Assembly (NCBI RefSeq): GCF_018374135.1
Contig: NZ_JAHAFS010000002.1
Location: 105,716-169,715, forward strand
Reading direction: 5' to 3'
DNA length: 64,000 nucleotides
DNA from: Campylobacter gracilis
GTDB taxonomy: Bacteria; Campylobacterota; Campylobacteria; Campylobacterales; Campylobacteraceae
Below are positions 47,119 through 56,127 of the stretch, piece after piece. Position numbers and translations under genes: made by a program. Below the pieces are notes generated by a model. That model did no database searches, was not told the DNA's origin, and saw only the letters and a list, made by a program, of their open reading frames with translations. Positions within the stretch are counted from its first letter, which is position 1. Each line of letters starts with the position of its first letter.

Positions 47119-48222
47119 TTAAACATTAAATCTAAAGTGCATCACGTCGCCGTCTTGCACGACGTAGTCCTTGCCCTCAAGACGCATCTTGCCCGCTTCT
47201 TTCGCCCTACTCTCACCGCCGCACGCGATAAAATCATCAAATCCGATCACCTCGGCGCGGATGAAGCCGCGCTCAAAGTCGTTGTGGATCACGCTCGCGG
47301 CCTTCGGAGCCTTCCAGCCCTTCGTGATCGTCCACGCGCGCACCTCCATCTCGCCAGCGGTAAAGTAGCTGATGAGGCTGAGCTTCGCAAAGGAGCGCTT
47401 GATGATTAACTCCAGCCCGCTTTGCTGCGCGCCCAGGCTTTGCAGCATCTCGTGCGTCTCCTCATCGCTTAGCCCTATGAGCTCCTCTTCGATCTTGGCA
47501 CAGAGCTTGATCACTTCCGCGCCGCGGGCGTTTGCGTATTCTCTTACGCGCGCGACATATTCGTTATCCTGCGAGATGCCGTCTTCGTCCACATTTGCGC
47601 CGTAGATTACATCTTTGGCGCTAAGCAGGCGCAGCTCACGATTTAAAGCGATGTAGCTTTCGTCCTCTTTGAGCGCAAAATTTGAAGCGGGCTTGCCGTC
47701 GTTTAGATGCGCTAAAAGCTCGTTTGCCACGGCTAGCGCCTCTTTAGCGCCCTTTTGATTTGCTTTAGCTTCTTTACCGAGGCGCTCGATCTTGCGGCCA
47801 AGCTGCTCGATGTCTGCTAAAATAAGCTCGGTTTCGATGATCTCGATGTCGCGGATAGGATCGACGCAGCCTTCGACGTGAGTTATGTCGCCGCTTTCGA
47901 AACAACGCACGATATGAAGGATGATCTCGCACTCGCGGATATTTGAAAGAAATTTATTCCCCAGCCCCTCGCCCTTGCTAGCTCCGCGCACGAGGCCCGC
48001 GATATCGACGAACTCGATGGTCGAATGCACGATGCGACCGGGCTTAACGATCTGTGCTAGCTTACCGAGCCTGGCATCCGGCACGGGCACGACCGCTTTA
48101 TTGGGCTCGATCGTGCAAAATGGATAGTTCTGCGCCTGCGCGTTTTGCGCGCCGCTAAGCGCGTTAAATGTAGTGGATTTACCGACGTTCGGAAGCCCTA
48201 CGATCCCTACTGAAAGCCCCAT
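47119..48222 (-). CDS. ychF: Redox-regulated ATPase YchF (Obg-like family)
   Basis: 367 residues. G1 motif GLPNVGKST (residues 9-17), switch region EFVDIAGLVRGASKGEGLGN, a coiled-coil domain (about 130-200) and a C-terminal TGS domain ending VMHFRFNV. YchF proteins bind ATP rather than GTP and associate with ribosomes. Last gene of the leftward folD-ychF operon; its ATG follows the pepA stop codon with no intervening base. Confidence 0.96.
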   Translation of the reverse strand: MGLSVGIVGLPNVGKSTTFNALSGAQNAQAQNYPFCTIEPNKAVVPVPDARLGKLAQIVKPGRIVHSTIEFVDIAGLVRGASKGEGLGNKFLSNIRECEIILHIVRCFESGDITHVEGCVDPIRDIEIIETELILADIEQLGRKIERLGKEAKANQKGAKEALAVANELLAHLNDGKPASNFALKEDESYIALNRELRLLSAKDVIYGANVDEDGISQDNEYVARVREYANARGAEVIKLCAKIEEELIGLSDEETHEMLQSLGAQQSGLELIIKRSFAKLSLISYFTAGEMEVRAWTITKGWKAPKAASVIHNDFERGFIRAEVIGFDDFIACGGESRAKEAGKMRLEGKDYVVQDGDVMHFRFNV

Positions 48223-49683
48223 CTACGCGTCCTTCAGCTCTTTGGCTAGAGCCTGCAAAAAATATAAGTTTGCTCTCACGCCCGCGCCCGTCGCGCCCGC
48301 AGCGTAATAGCCCCATGCCTTTTCCAGATACGCAGGACCCGCGATATCAAGGTGCAGCCACTTGTCCTTATACTCGTCTTTGATAAATTTATCTAAAAAT
48401 AGCCCCGCGGTTATCGCGCCGCCGTATCTGCTGGAAGCGCAGTTGGAGACATCCGCGATACTGCTTTTAATTAGCTCGCGCAGATAATCGTTAAATTCCA
48501 AAATGCTAAATAGCTCGCCGCTGCAGCCGCTAAGATCTTTAAATTTACGTTTTAACTCCTCGCTATTTCCCATGATGCCGCTCGTGTATTCGCCAAGCCC
48601 CACGACGCAAGCGCCGGTAAGCGTCGCCATATCGATTAGCAGATCGGGGGCAAGATCCTGCGCGTAGCTTAGGCAGTCGGCAAGCACGAGCCGTCCCTCC
48701 GCGTCGGTGTTTCGCACCTCGATACTCACACCGCTGCGGCTAAGCAGCACGTCGTCGGGTTTATACGAATCGCCGCCGATCATATTTTCGGTAGCGCCGA
48801 TAACCGCGTGTATCTCAAACGGCAGCTCAAGCTCGGCAGCGCCCTTGATGATGCCCATCGCAGCAAGCGCGCCGCTTTTGTCGCTTTTCATCGTAAGCAT
48901 ATAATCGCTTGGCTTCAGACTTAGCCCACCGCTGTCGTAAGTAAGCCCTTTGCCGACGAAAACGACGCGCTTTAGGCAGCGCTGCGGCTTATAGATAAGA
49001 TGGATGAGGCGCGGCGGATGAGCGCTGGAGCGATTGACCGCCAAAAACGCATTCATATTCTGCTCGCGCAAAAAGTCCTCGTCGTAAATTTTAACGCTCA
49101 CGTCGTCGTAGTTAGACGCCAAAATTTCAGCCTCGCTCGCCATCTTTTCGGGCGTGTAAATTTCAGGGATCTCATTGACGCCGTCGCGCGCAAAATTTGC
49201 GGCGTTTGCCATCACGGTACCCTGCTGCACGCCGTAGTTCATCTTTTGCACGTCAGGCTTAGCTCCGCTATACTCCTGCGTCGAGATTAAAATTTCATTC
49301 AAGCTGGAGTTTTTCTTCTCGCTTTTGTATTTATTAAACTCATAGCCGCCCAAAAGCACGCCCTCGACCATCGCCATCGTGCTTCTGCGGTCGCAGCCGC
49401 ATTTGTAAAAGGCGATTTTAAAATTTTTGATCGCATAGCCCTTAAGCGCGTTGTATGCGCTTGCAAGTGCTGTGCGGACGCGGTCATATTCTAGCGCCTT
49501 AACGCCGACGTACAGCCGCCCGCTCTCGGCAAGCAGCAGATTGCCCTCGCCTTTATAGTTAAAGAGCGCAAACTTATCCGCATCTTTAATAAATTCGTGA
49601 TTTAAATTTTTGTCCACGACCAAAATAACTTCAAAATCCGCCTCTATCTCGTTAATTTTACGATCTAGCAGTTTTACTTTCAT
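48223..49683 (-). CDS. pepA: Leucyl aminopeptidase (M17)
   Basis: 486-residue cytosolic metallo-aminopeptidase. The M17 signature NTDAEGRLVLADCL and the metal-binding GKGLTYDSGGLSLK are exact, as is the DKSGALAAMG loop. It removes N-terminal residues from peptides and recycles amino acids. AAAGGA lies six bases before the ATG, and the first 26 bases overlap the dedA 3' end. In the folD-ychF operon. Full length, no insertion. Confidence 0.96.
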   Translation of the reverse strand: MKVKLLDRKINEIEADFEVILVVDKNLNHEFIKDADKFALFNYKGEGNLLLAESGRLYVGVKALEYDRVRTALASAYNALKGYAIKNFKIAFYKCGCDRRSTMAMVEGVLLGGYEFNKYKSEKKNSSLNEILISTQEYSGAKPDVQKMNYGVQQGTVMANAANFARDGVNEIPEIYTPEKMASEAEILASNYDDVSVKIYDEDFLREQNMNAFLAVNRSSAHPPRLIHLIYKPQRCLKRVVFVGKGLTYDSGGLSLKPSDYMLTMKSDKSGALAAMGIIKGAAELELPFEIHAVIGATENMIGGDSYKPDDVLLSRSGVSIEVRNTDAEGRLVLADCLSYAQDLAPDLLIDMATLTGACVVGLGEYTSGIMGNSEELKRKFKDLSGCSGELFSILEFNDYLRELIKSSIADVSNCASSRYGGAITAGLFLDKFIKDEYKDKWLHLDIAGPAYLEKAWGYYAAGATGAGVRANLYFLQALAKELKDA

Positions 49684-50275
49684 CTCGTTCCTTTCGTGAG
49701 TTCATAAAGTGATTTTCCATACGTTTAAATAATCTAAAAAATAGATATAAAATTCCGCCTATGATAGGTATCGCAAAATACCAGTGTTGCTCGATTAATC
49801 GCAGCCCGCTCCAGATCTCCTCGCCAAAATACCACGCTAAAACCATCGTTACACCCGACCAGCACCAAGCGCTAAAAAGATTGATAATCGCAAATTTCTT
49901 TGCGCTGTAGCGAGTGATGCCGATACTCATCGGGATGATGACGCGAAAGCCATACATATAGCGCTGCATTAAAATTATCGGCCAGCCGTAGCGTTGCAAA
50001 AGTAGATGCGCGATCGCAAATTTTCGGCGCTGCGCCGCGAGCTTTTTACTGATATATTTTTTGTTGTAGCGACCGATATAAAAATAAAACTGATCGCCGC
50101 AAAATGCCCCAAGCCCCGCGACAAAGATACCTAGTGGCAAATTTATGTGCCCCTCGTGCGCCATGATACCGCCCAAAATCAGCGCGATTTCGCCTTCTAA
50201 AATACACCAAACAAAAAGCACGATATAGGCGTATTGGTGGTATTCTTGCAGTAAATTTTTAAGTAGCTCTTCCAA
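49658..50275 (-). CDS. DedA-family membrane protein
   Basis: 205 residues with four to five membrane helices and the DedA signature regions CILEGEIALILGGIMA and FCGDQFYFYIGR, plus RYMYGFRVIIPM. DedA proteins are flippase-like transporters linked to undecaprenyl phosphate or lipid recycling. I start it at TTG 50275, seven bases after AGAGG and just after the apt stop; a GTG at 50281 is also possible. Starts further upstream would overlap apt by up to 97 bases. It is translationally coupled to apt and overlaps pepA. Confidence 0.85.
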   Translation of the reverse strand: MEELLKNLLQEYHQYAYIVLFVWCILEGEIALILGGIMAHEGHINLPLGIFVAGLGAFCGDQFYFYIGRYNKKYISKKLAAQRRKFAIAHLLLQRYGWPIILMQRYMYGFRVIIPMSIGITRYSAKKFAIINLFSAWCWSGVTMVLAWYFGEEIWSGLRLIEQHWYFAIPIIGGILYLFFRLFKRMENHFMNSRKERDESKTARS

Positions 50276-50277
50276 AA

Positions 50278-50826
50278 TCACGCCTCTAAAACGCAATAAA
50301 CGTTTGTGCGTCGCGAAAACTCGCCTAGATCGTTTAACTCGCGCAAATTTAATAAAAAGCACGCCTCGACGCACTTAGCCTGCGTCTGCGCGATGAGATC
50401 TAATGCCGCTCGTGCGGTGCCTCCGGTGGCGATTAGATCGTCGATGAGCAGTACCTTGGCATCCTGCACGCCTGAGAACGCATCCACATGCATCTCGACT
50501 TGATCGAAGCCGTATTCAAGGCTGTATTTTTGTGAAATTGTGATATAAGGAAGCTTCTTTGGTTTTCTAATCGGCACAAAAGCAACCCTCAACCTCGCAG
50601 CAAGTGCTGCTGCAAAAATAAATCCGCGACTTTCTATGCCTACTATGTAATCAAGTCCGTAATCGGCGTAGCGCTCGGCCAGATGATCAAGCAGGAAATT
50701 AAACGCCTCGCGATCGCCTACGAGCGTCGTGATATCGTAAAACAAAATACCGGGCTTTGGGAAGTCGCGCACGGTGCGGATCGAGCGAAATAAATAGCTT
50801 TTTTGCTCGCTGCTTAGGCTTTTCAT
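50278..50826 (-). CDS. apt: Adenine phosphoribosyltransferase
   Basis: 182-residue purine salvage enzyme (adenine plus PRPP to AMP). The PRPP loop is VLLIDDLIATGGTARAA; the N-terminal FPKPGILFYDITTL segment is typical of Apt. Normal length. It lies three bases after the small membrane-protein gene and directly before dedA in the folD-ychF operon. Confidence 0.96.
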   Translation of the reverse strand: MKSLSSEQKSYLFRSIRTVRDFPKPGILFYDITTLVGDREAFNFLLDHLAERYADYGLDYIVGIESRGFIFAAALAARLRVAFVPIRKPKKLPYITISQKYSLEYGFDQVEMHVDAFSGVQDAKVLLIDDLIATGGTARAALDLIAQTQAKCVEACFLLNLRELNDLGEFSRRTNVYCVLEA

Positions 50827-50829
50827 AGC

Positions 50830-51066
50830 TTACCTCTTTTTCAATCTTGCGTTTTGGATTTTTAAGCTGCAGTTTTCGCTCTCCTCGTTTTGCAGGGCCT
50901 CGATGCCGAAGCGAAGGGCAGTTTTAAGCTTTTCGTTATCGCTTTTGAGCTTTAAAATTCTTTCTTCGCTCTTTCGAAGTAAGGCGTAAATTTTAGAATT
51001 TTTTCGGATCGATAGAATAAGTAGCGCTGCAAAAAATAGCGCTAAAACACCCAATGCTACGCTCAT
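50830..51066 (-). CDS. Small membrane protein with coiled coil
   Basis: 78 residues: one N-terminal membrane helix (ALGVLALFFAALLILSI) followed by a basic coiled-coil tail (KIYALLRKSEERILKLKSDN onward). I do not recognise a family. The ATG overlaps the rpiB TGA by four bases and it sits three bases before apt, so it is a real operon member rather than a chance frame. The topology suggests a membrane-anchored coiled coil facing the cytoplasm. Function unknown. Confidence 0.8.
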   Translation of the reverse strand: MSVALGVLALFFAALLILSIRKNSKIYALLRKSEERILKLKSDNEKLKTALRFGIEALQNEESENCSLKIQNARLKKR

Positions 51067-52433
51067 TGCTCGCCTCCTTCATTTGGATTTACAAAGCGCA
51101 TAGTAGCGGAGGTTGTGCTAAAATAGACAGAATTTATGCTCCTAAAATGCGCACTAGAAAGATTTGCTCCATTTAAATTTACGCTCGCAATAGCAGAATT
51201 CGCATCTGTTAAACCCGCACTAGCGCAATTCATGCTTTTTAGCTTAACGCTCACACAGACGGAATTTGTAACCTTTAAATTTATAATTGCTGGGTTCAAG
51301 CCGACAAAATCTTTGCGGCTAGCTTTTTGAGCAAAATTTTTCTTGCAAACGCTCTCGCGCGTAAAATTTAACGTAGAATTTGCGCTAGTGGAATTTTTAC
51401 CCAATGGATTTTTCTCATAAAAGATTATCTTTGTGTGCGTAGAATTTAAATCTATATGACGTGCACCGCAAAAGCCTATCAAGGAATTCTCGCCGGTAAA
51501 AAAGGAATTTTTATCGTTAAGGCTCCGCGCAAAATTTGACGCGGAATCCGTGTCGATAGGATTTTTGCAAGAAGGATTTTTGCCTGCGAAGCTTAATTTG
51601 GAATTTCGTCCGTTTAAATTAGCGTCACAGCTTTGTTCCACAAAATTTTGAGCGGAATTCTGCGTGAAATTCTCCCCATCAAATCCATGCGCGCAATTCG
51701 CACTACCGCAAACGCCTAGCTTTGCGACGCGCTTAATGTGCCTGCCGCCCGCAAAATCGGTACTAAAAAACGCCCTAATCATATCTTCAATCACTAGCGC
51801 GCCCATTAATCGCTCGCCGAAGGCTAGGACGTTGGCGTCGTTGTGCTCTCTAGCTAATCTTGCGCTCGTTGCGTCATGACACAGCGCGCAGCGGATGTGA
51901 GCATGGCGATTTGCAGCGATGCTGATACCGATGCCCGTACCGCAGATAAGAATTCCGTAAATGCCATAACTTGTGGAATTTAAAATTTTATCTTTGCTCG
52001 CATTCTGGCTTACGGCTGCGTTTACGCAGGTAGTCATGCTTTCGCTAGCGTTAAAATTTTGACGGCTAGCGTTTTTGATAGCGTTAAAATTTTCATTTTT
52101 CCCGCTACATTGTACGGCGTCGTTAAAATTTCCGCAGCCGTTTATGCTTGCGCCAAAATTTTTGTTGTCACTTGCTTCGGAATTTTCTGCAGCCGTAGCA
52201 GAATTTATGCCGTCGTTTTCTTTAAAATTTTCACTTCGCGCGCAGGCTTCACATTCGGCTAAAATTTTATCCGCCAGTGTGTCCGCAAAATCGGGGTAAT
52301 CCACGCTCGCTTCAGCACTATGCGTGCCAAGATCGACCGCTTCGTAACCTAAAGCGGCGAGCGCTTTTTTGGCTTGCTCTTTGGCACGAAAGCCCGCATG
52401 ATCGCTCGCTATGAAAATTTTATTTATTTGCAT
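51063..52433 (-). CDS. rpiB: Ribose-5-phosphate isomerase B with insertion and long low-complexity tail
   Basis: RpiB interconverts ribose 5-phosphate and ribulose 5-phosphate. The core is intact but split: residues 1-62 (IFIASDHAGFRAKEQAKKAL, VDYPDFA) and about 158-240 (ILICGTGIGISIAANRH with the catalytic cysteine; RCALCHDATSARLAREHNDA). Normal RpiB is about 145 residues; this one has 457. About 95 residues are inserted after residue 63, and about 215 follow the core. Both extras are rich in Asn, Ser, Phe, Lys and Cys. ATG 52433 has AAGGAG five bases upstream; an in-frame GTG lies two codons earlier. Neighbours: lepB nine bases upstream, the small membrane-protein gene overlapping downstream. 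Confidence 0.9.
   Translation of the reverse strand: MQINKIFIASDHAGFRAKEQAKKALAALGYEAVDLGTHSAEASVDYPDFADTLADKILAECEACARSENFKENDGINSATAAENSEASDNKNFGASINGCGNFNDAVQCSGKNENFNAIKNASRQNFNASESMTTCVNAAVSQNASKDKILNSTSYGIYGILICGTGIGISIAANRHAHIRCALCHDATSARLAREHNDANVLAFGERLMGALVIEDMIRAFFSTDFAGGRHIKRVAKLGVCGSANCAHGFDGENFTQNSAQNFVEQSCDANLNGRNSKLSFAGKNPSCKNPIDTDSASNFARSLNDKNSFFTGENSLIGFCGARHIDLNSTHTKIIFYEKNPLGKNSTSANSTLNFTRESVCKKNFAQKASRKDFVGLNPAIINLKVTNSVCVSVKLKSMNCASAGLTDANSAIASVNLNGANLSSAHFRSINSVYFSTTSATMRFVNPNEGGEQ
51130..51672. repeat. In-phase RAATTY cluster encoding the RpiB tail
   Basis: Seventeen RAATTY words start at 51130, 51175, 51196, 51262, 51277, 51334, 51364, 51376, 51391, 51442, 51484, 51505, 51532, 51601, 51643, 51655 and 51667. 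All lie in the same codon phase (xxR-AAT-TYx; Asn-Phe/Ser/Leu). Steps are multiples of three (12 to 69). The internal insertion (51960-52245) shows the same phase in nine of ten words I could place. Confidence 0.88.
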
Positions 52434-52442
52434 TGCCACTCC

Positions 52443-53288
52443 TTATTTTTGCTCATAGATCAGGCTCTCGTCGTTTTGCAAGGTATCGACGAAACGCCCG
52501 ATTCGCTCCCAGCGGATCTTGCGATCGGCATCGATACTAAAATATGTAAACCACGGCTTACCGACGATCAGACGATAAGGTACCGGACCCCAAAAGCGGC
52601 TATCGGCGGAATTATTTCGATTATCGCCTATCATAAAATACTCATCCTGCGGCACTTTGATGTAAAAGGCATTAAAGCTTATCCCTGCAGCTTCGAAGCT
52701 ATGAGGAATTTCACTTAAACTAATGGGTTTCATAGAAAATTCGCCCTTCTCAAGTGCAATTTTGACATTTGTTAGCATCGAGTTCCTAGTATTAGGGTCG
52801 TAGTGAATGCCTTTGAACTTATACGGCTCTTTGACATATTTTTCGCCGCCCAAAATCACAATGTCGCGAGCATCATAGTTTGCGGCAATGAACTCGTCGC
52901 CTTCATGCGGACGAAGATAGAAATTATTCAGATCAAATATCACCTCGTCGCCGCCTACGGCAAAATTTCGCTTTACAAAGTGCATTTTTTCATTAAGCGG
53001 ATAGCGAAAAACCACGATATCACCGCGCTTCGGACCCTCGCCGCGGATGATATGCCCGTCGCCATCGCTATCAGGAGCCACCTGCCACTCCACAAAGGGA
53101 ATATGCGGGGTCGGGATGCCGTAGCTAAATTTTTTAACGAATAAAAAATCGCCCTCCAAAAGCGTAGTGCGCATCGATCCGCTAGGGATCACGAAGGCTT
53201 GCGCAACAAAAAGAATGACGAATAAAACGACGATGACCGTCCCCGTCCAACTTGATAGAAAGTGATAAATTTTGCTTAGTATTTTCAT
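52443..53288 (-). CDS. lepB: Signal peptidase I
   Basis: 281-residue inner-membrane protease that removes signal peptides. One membrane helix (GTVIVVLFVILFVAQAFV), then the catalytic serine in IPSGSMRTTL, the general-base lysine in FVKRNFAVGGDEVI, and the box GDNRNNSADSRFWGPV near the C-terminus. Directly after folD (its ATG follows the folD stop codon) and nine bases before rpiB. The folD-lepB pairing is one I recall for C. jejuni. Confidence 0.96.
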   Translation of the reverse strand: MKILSKIYHFLSSWTGTVIVVLFVILFVAQAFVIPSGSMRTTLLEGDFLFVKKFSYGIPTPHIPFVEWQVAPDSDGDGHIIRGEGPKRGDIVVFRYPLNEKMHFVKRNFAVGGDEVIFDLNNFYLRPHEGDEFIAANYDARDIVILGGEKYVKEPYKFKGIHYDPNTRNSMLTNVKIALEKGEFSMKPISLSEIPHSFEAAGISFNAFYIKVPQDEYFMIGDNRNNSADSRFWGPVPYRLIVGKPWFTYFSIDADRKIRWERIGRFVDTLQNDESLIYEQK

Positions 53289-54146
53289 TTAGGCTCTTTG
53301 TCTTAAGCGATTTTTCGCCGATTTTATCGTATTGCTCAAAAGCATCGCAATCGTCATCGGCCCCACGCCTCCGGGCACGGGCGTGATGAACGAGCATTTT
53401 GGCGCTACCGCGTCAAAATCAACGTCGCCCCTTAGTTTGCCGTCCTCGCCGCGATTGATCCCCACGTCGATCACTACCGCGCCTTGTTTTACCATATCGG
53501 CACCCACAAAATGCGCCTTGCCGACCGCCGCGATCAAAATGTCAGCGTCTGCACAAAGCTGCTTTAAACCTTTCGTCTTGCTATGAACGATAGTGACGGT
53601 GGCGTCGGCATTTAACAGCAGGCTCGCCATCGGCTTTCCGACGATATTACTGCGACCTAGCACCACAGCGTTTTTACCCGCGATCTGCACGCCGTACTCC
53701 TCAAGCAGGCGCATCACGCCAAGCGGAGTGCAAGGCACAAAACCGTCCGAAAGCCCGCTAGTAAGCTTGCCTACGTTTATCGCACTAAATCCATCCACAT
53801 CCTTTTGCGGGCTTATTTTTTCTAAAATTTTATTCGTATCAATGTGCTTTGGAAGCGGTAGCTGCACCAAGATGCCGTCGATACTTTCGTCTTCGTTTAA
53901 ATTTTCTATCAGTTCTAAAAGCGCCGCCTCGCTCACGTCGGAGTTCAAACGGTGCGCTACGGAGCGGATCCCACAGGCGGCGCAGGCTTTTTCCTTACTC
54001 GCGACATAGGTCTTACTAGCCGCGTCCTCGCCCACCAAAATCACCGCCAGCGCGGGCTCTACGCCCTTTGCGGCAAGATCCGAAGCGGCCGCTTTGATCT
54101 CATCTTTTACCTTCGCGCTTATGCTTTTGCCGTCGATTAAAGTCAT
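53289..54146 (-). CDS. folD: Bifunctional methylenetetrahydrofolate dehydrogenase/cyclohydrolase
   Basis: 285 residues, one-carbon metabolism in the cytoplasm (5,10-methylene-THF to 10-formyl-THF). The signatures are DGILVQLPLPKHI, VPCTPLGV and GRSNIVGKPMA, with the lysine in SKTYVASKEKA. First gene of an eight-gene leftward operon (folD, lepB, rpiB, small membrane protein, apt, dedA, pepA, ychF) with gaps of nine bases or fewer, or overlaps. An imperfect palindrome AGGGAATGTTACCCT (54167-54181) lies upstream; its role is unknown. Confidence 0.97.
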   Translation of the reverse strand: MTLIDGKSISAKVKDEIKAAASDLAAKGVEPALAVILVGEDAASKTYVASKEKACAACGIRSVAHRLNSDVSEAALLELIENLNEDESIDGILVQLPLPKHIDTNKILEKISPQKDVDGFSAINVGKLTSGLSDGFVPCTPLGVMRLLEEYGVQIAGKNAVVLGRSNIVGKPMASLLLNADATVTIVHSKTKGLKQLCADADILIAAVGKAHFVGADMVKQGAVVIDVGINRGEDGKLRGDVDFDAVAPKCSFITPVPGGVGPMTIAMLLSNTIKSAKNRLRQRA

Positions 54147-54447
54147 TTAAAGCCTTTTTGAAAAATAGGGAATGTTACCCTAAAATTTATAAAATTTAGA
54201 TTTATTTCGCGGATTTTACGGGAATTTGAAAGAATTTTAAAAAGAATTTCGTCCTGCTCAAATAAGCCTAAATTTTATCGTCATTATAGACGGATGGACG
54301 CCTTGTCTCCGCTACATTCAGGCCGAGACGCTGCTAAGGCTCGTATTGCAGGCTTGAGAGCTTTTGTCCACGAATAAGCAAGAACTACAATGTTTCCATT
54401 TTCTCGCCGTTAAACGTCTCGTATCGTCGCCCACCGCGCAATATACG
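54147..54447. other. Spacer between folD and the small lipoprotein gene
   Basis: 301 bases. The part next to folD should hold its promoter, but I see no consensus box. The part from 54290 to 54440 is GC-richer and has no AAATTT words; no convincing reading frame is present. Confidence 0.4.
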
Positions 54448-54585
54448 CTATGCATAATAGTAGCCTGTATAATGGTGGCCGGGCGCCTTATTTTGCTCTG
54501 GCTTTGGGACATCTTGCGGTCCGCTTCTAGAGCAGCCGCATAGAAACAGCGCCGCGCACAGAAACAAAACGATCTTTTTCACCAT
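54448..54585 (-). CDS. Small lipoprotein
   Basis: 45 residues: signal KKIVLFLCAALFLCGC with lipobox LCGC, mature part SRSGPQDVPKPEQNKAPGHH and a tail TGYYYA. AAAGGA precedes the ATG at 54585 by three bases, or the adjacent GTG by six. Not recognised as a known small lipoprotein; it lacks the GLKGPLY motif of LptM. Isolated, downstream of a 350-base spacer. A real gene is likely because of the coherent signal, lipobox and ribosome-binding site. Confidence 0.65.
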   Translation of the reverse strand: MVKKIVLFLCAALFLCGCSRSGPQDVPKPEQNKAPGHHYTGYYYA

Positions 54586-54936
54586 AGATCCTTTCAAAAT
54601 TTTTATGATTTCATCTTTGAGTGGTTGCAAAATTTCATAAAATTTTTCAAAGCACTCATAAAAATTTTATCCCCTTTGAAATTTAAAATTTTGGCGAATT
54701 CTAACGACACAAATTTCGTCAAAATTTAGACTTCGCGCAGCTTATAATCTCGCGAAAGAATCAAAATTCTGGCGACTCAAATCGTATTTAGTGCAATTTT
54801 ACACGATGCGCGTCGTTCAAGATCGCGTAGCTTCTGTCTTGCGAGCCGAAATGCCGCGCAAAACACACTGCTAAATACAACCGCGCCACTTTGGAATTTT
54901 AAAATTTCGCCGAATTTTAAAGGTGCCGCGTTAAAT
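54586..54936. other. Spacer between the small lipoprotein gene and the lolC/E-like gene
   Basis: 351 bases with no gene. AAATTT and AAATTC words are frequent in the first part (54590-54740). Includes the ribosome-binding site and presumably the promoter of the small lipoprotein gene; no clear -10 box seen. Confidence 0.45.
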
Positions 54937-56127
54937 TTACTCGTTACGCAGTGTTTGCAGCACGTCGATTTGCGTGGCTTTTTTGGCCGGATACCATGAC
55001 GAAAGCGCCACGATAAGCACCGCGCCGATTAAAATCATCGCCAAATCGCCTAGTGAGAGCTCCATTGGCAGCTTCGAGCTTCCGTAGACGTCGGCCGGCA
55101 GATTTACGATGTCGAAGCTTCCGAGCAGCCACACGCCGAATAAGCCCAAAATGAGCCCGAATATGATGCCGCCGCCGCCGATCGTGGCTCCGAGCGCGAA
55201 AAAGGTTCGCTTAACCTCCTTTTTACTGGCACCCAGGCTAAGTAAAAGCGCGATCTCTTGGCGGCGGTTCATCACGGTCATCAGAAGCGAACTTACGATA
55301 TTTAGGCTCGCGACCAGGATTATCAGCATCAGCACGATGAAAAGCGCGCGTTTTTCAAGCGCAAGGGCGCTGAAAAAATTGCCGTTTTGCTGCCACCAGC
55401 CCACGGCGTTAGTGCCGCTAGGAAGGCTTTTTTTGATGCGCTCCAGATCCTTAAACGGATCGTTTGAAAAAACATGCACGCCGTCGAAGGTCCCCTCGTC
55501 GTAGCCTAAAATTTTGGCTAGATCGCTCGCGTCCGCGTAGGAATACGCCTTGTCGTAAGCGATCAGCCCCGAGCTGAAATCCGCGCGCACATCAAAACGC
55601 TTCATCTTAGGGATCAGCGCAAAGCCGCCCGGATCGCTCTTCGTAAAGATCATCGTGATTTTGCTGCCCTCATCCAGAACAAACTCGTCCTTAATCCCGC
55701 GCCCTATCATGATGCCGTAATCCGTTAGATTGGCGTCTTTGGCGCCTGCTGCGACGACGGAGTTGATGCGCTTTTCATCGTTTAAATTTACGCCGAAAAT
55801 CAGCCCGCCCTCGAGCCTGTCGCCGCCTTTAGCGATAACTTGCGAGCTAATATATGGGCTAAAGATCAGATCGGGAAAGTCCGCCCGCAGCCCCTCCACG
55901 TCGTCTTTTGAAATACCGCCGCGAAAGTGGCTGTGGATCGTGATCGGGTAGTTCATCGTAAAGAGTTTGCGCTCGAATTCTTTATCAAAGCCGTTCATTA
56001 TCGCCATCGCGACGATCAGCACCGTAAGCCCCACGCCGACGCCCAAGAACGCAAGCAGCGCCGAGAGCGTAATGAAGGGCTGAGAGCGGTCGAATCTGAG
56101 ATATTTGAATAATAAATACTTTACCAA
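54937..56127 (-). CDS. LolC/LolE-family lipoprotein-releasing permease
   Basis: 396-residue FtsX-superfamily permease with one N-terminal helix (LSALLAFLGVGVGLTVLIVA), a large periplasmic domain (about residues 50-265) and three C-terminal helices. This is the LolC/E component that extracts lipoproteins from the inner membrane. I start it at TTG 56127, seven bases after AAGGA; an earlier GTG at 56151 would place the ribosome-binding site inside the gene. Next to secA, and lolA lies just beyond it divergently, a grouping I recall from C. jejuni. No LolD ATPase is in the window. LolC versus LolE cannot be decided. Confidence 0.9.
   Translation of the reverse strand: MVKYLLFKYLRFDRSQPFITLSALLAFLGVGVGLTVLIVAMAIMNGFDKEFERKLFTMNYPITIHSHFRGGISKDDVEGLRADFPDLIFSPYISSQVIAKGGDRLEGGLIFGVNLNDEKRINSVVAAGAKDANLTDYGIMIGRGIKDEFVLDEGSKITMIFTKSDPGGFALIPKMKRFDVRADFSSGLIAYDKAYSYADASDLAKILGYDEGTFDGVHVFSNDPFKDLERIKKSLPSGTNAVGWWQQNGNFFSALALEKRALFIVLMLIILVASLNIVSSLLMTVMNRRQEIALLLSLGASKKEVKRTFFALGATIGGGGIIFGLILGLFGVWLLGSFDIVNLPADVYGSSKLPMELSLGDLAMILIGAVLIVALSSWYPAKKATQIDVLQTLRNE

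Noticed and set aside
54167..54181. AGGGAATGTTACCCT palindrome as an operator of folD
   Set aside because: Imperfect and single; no matching regulator or second copy seen.
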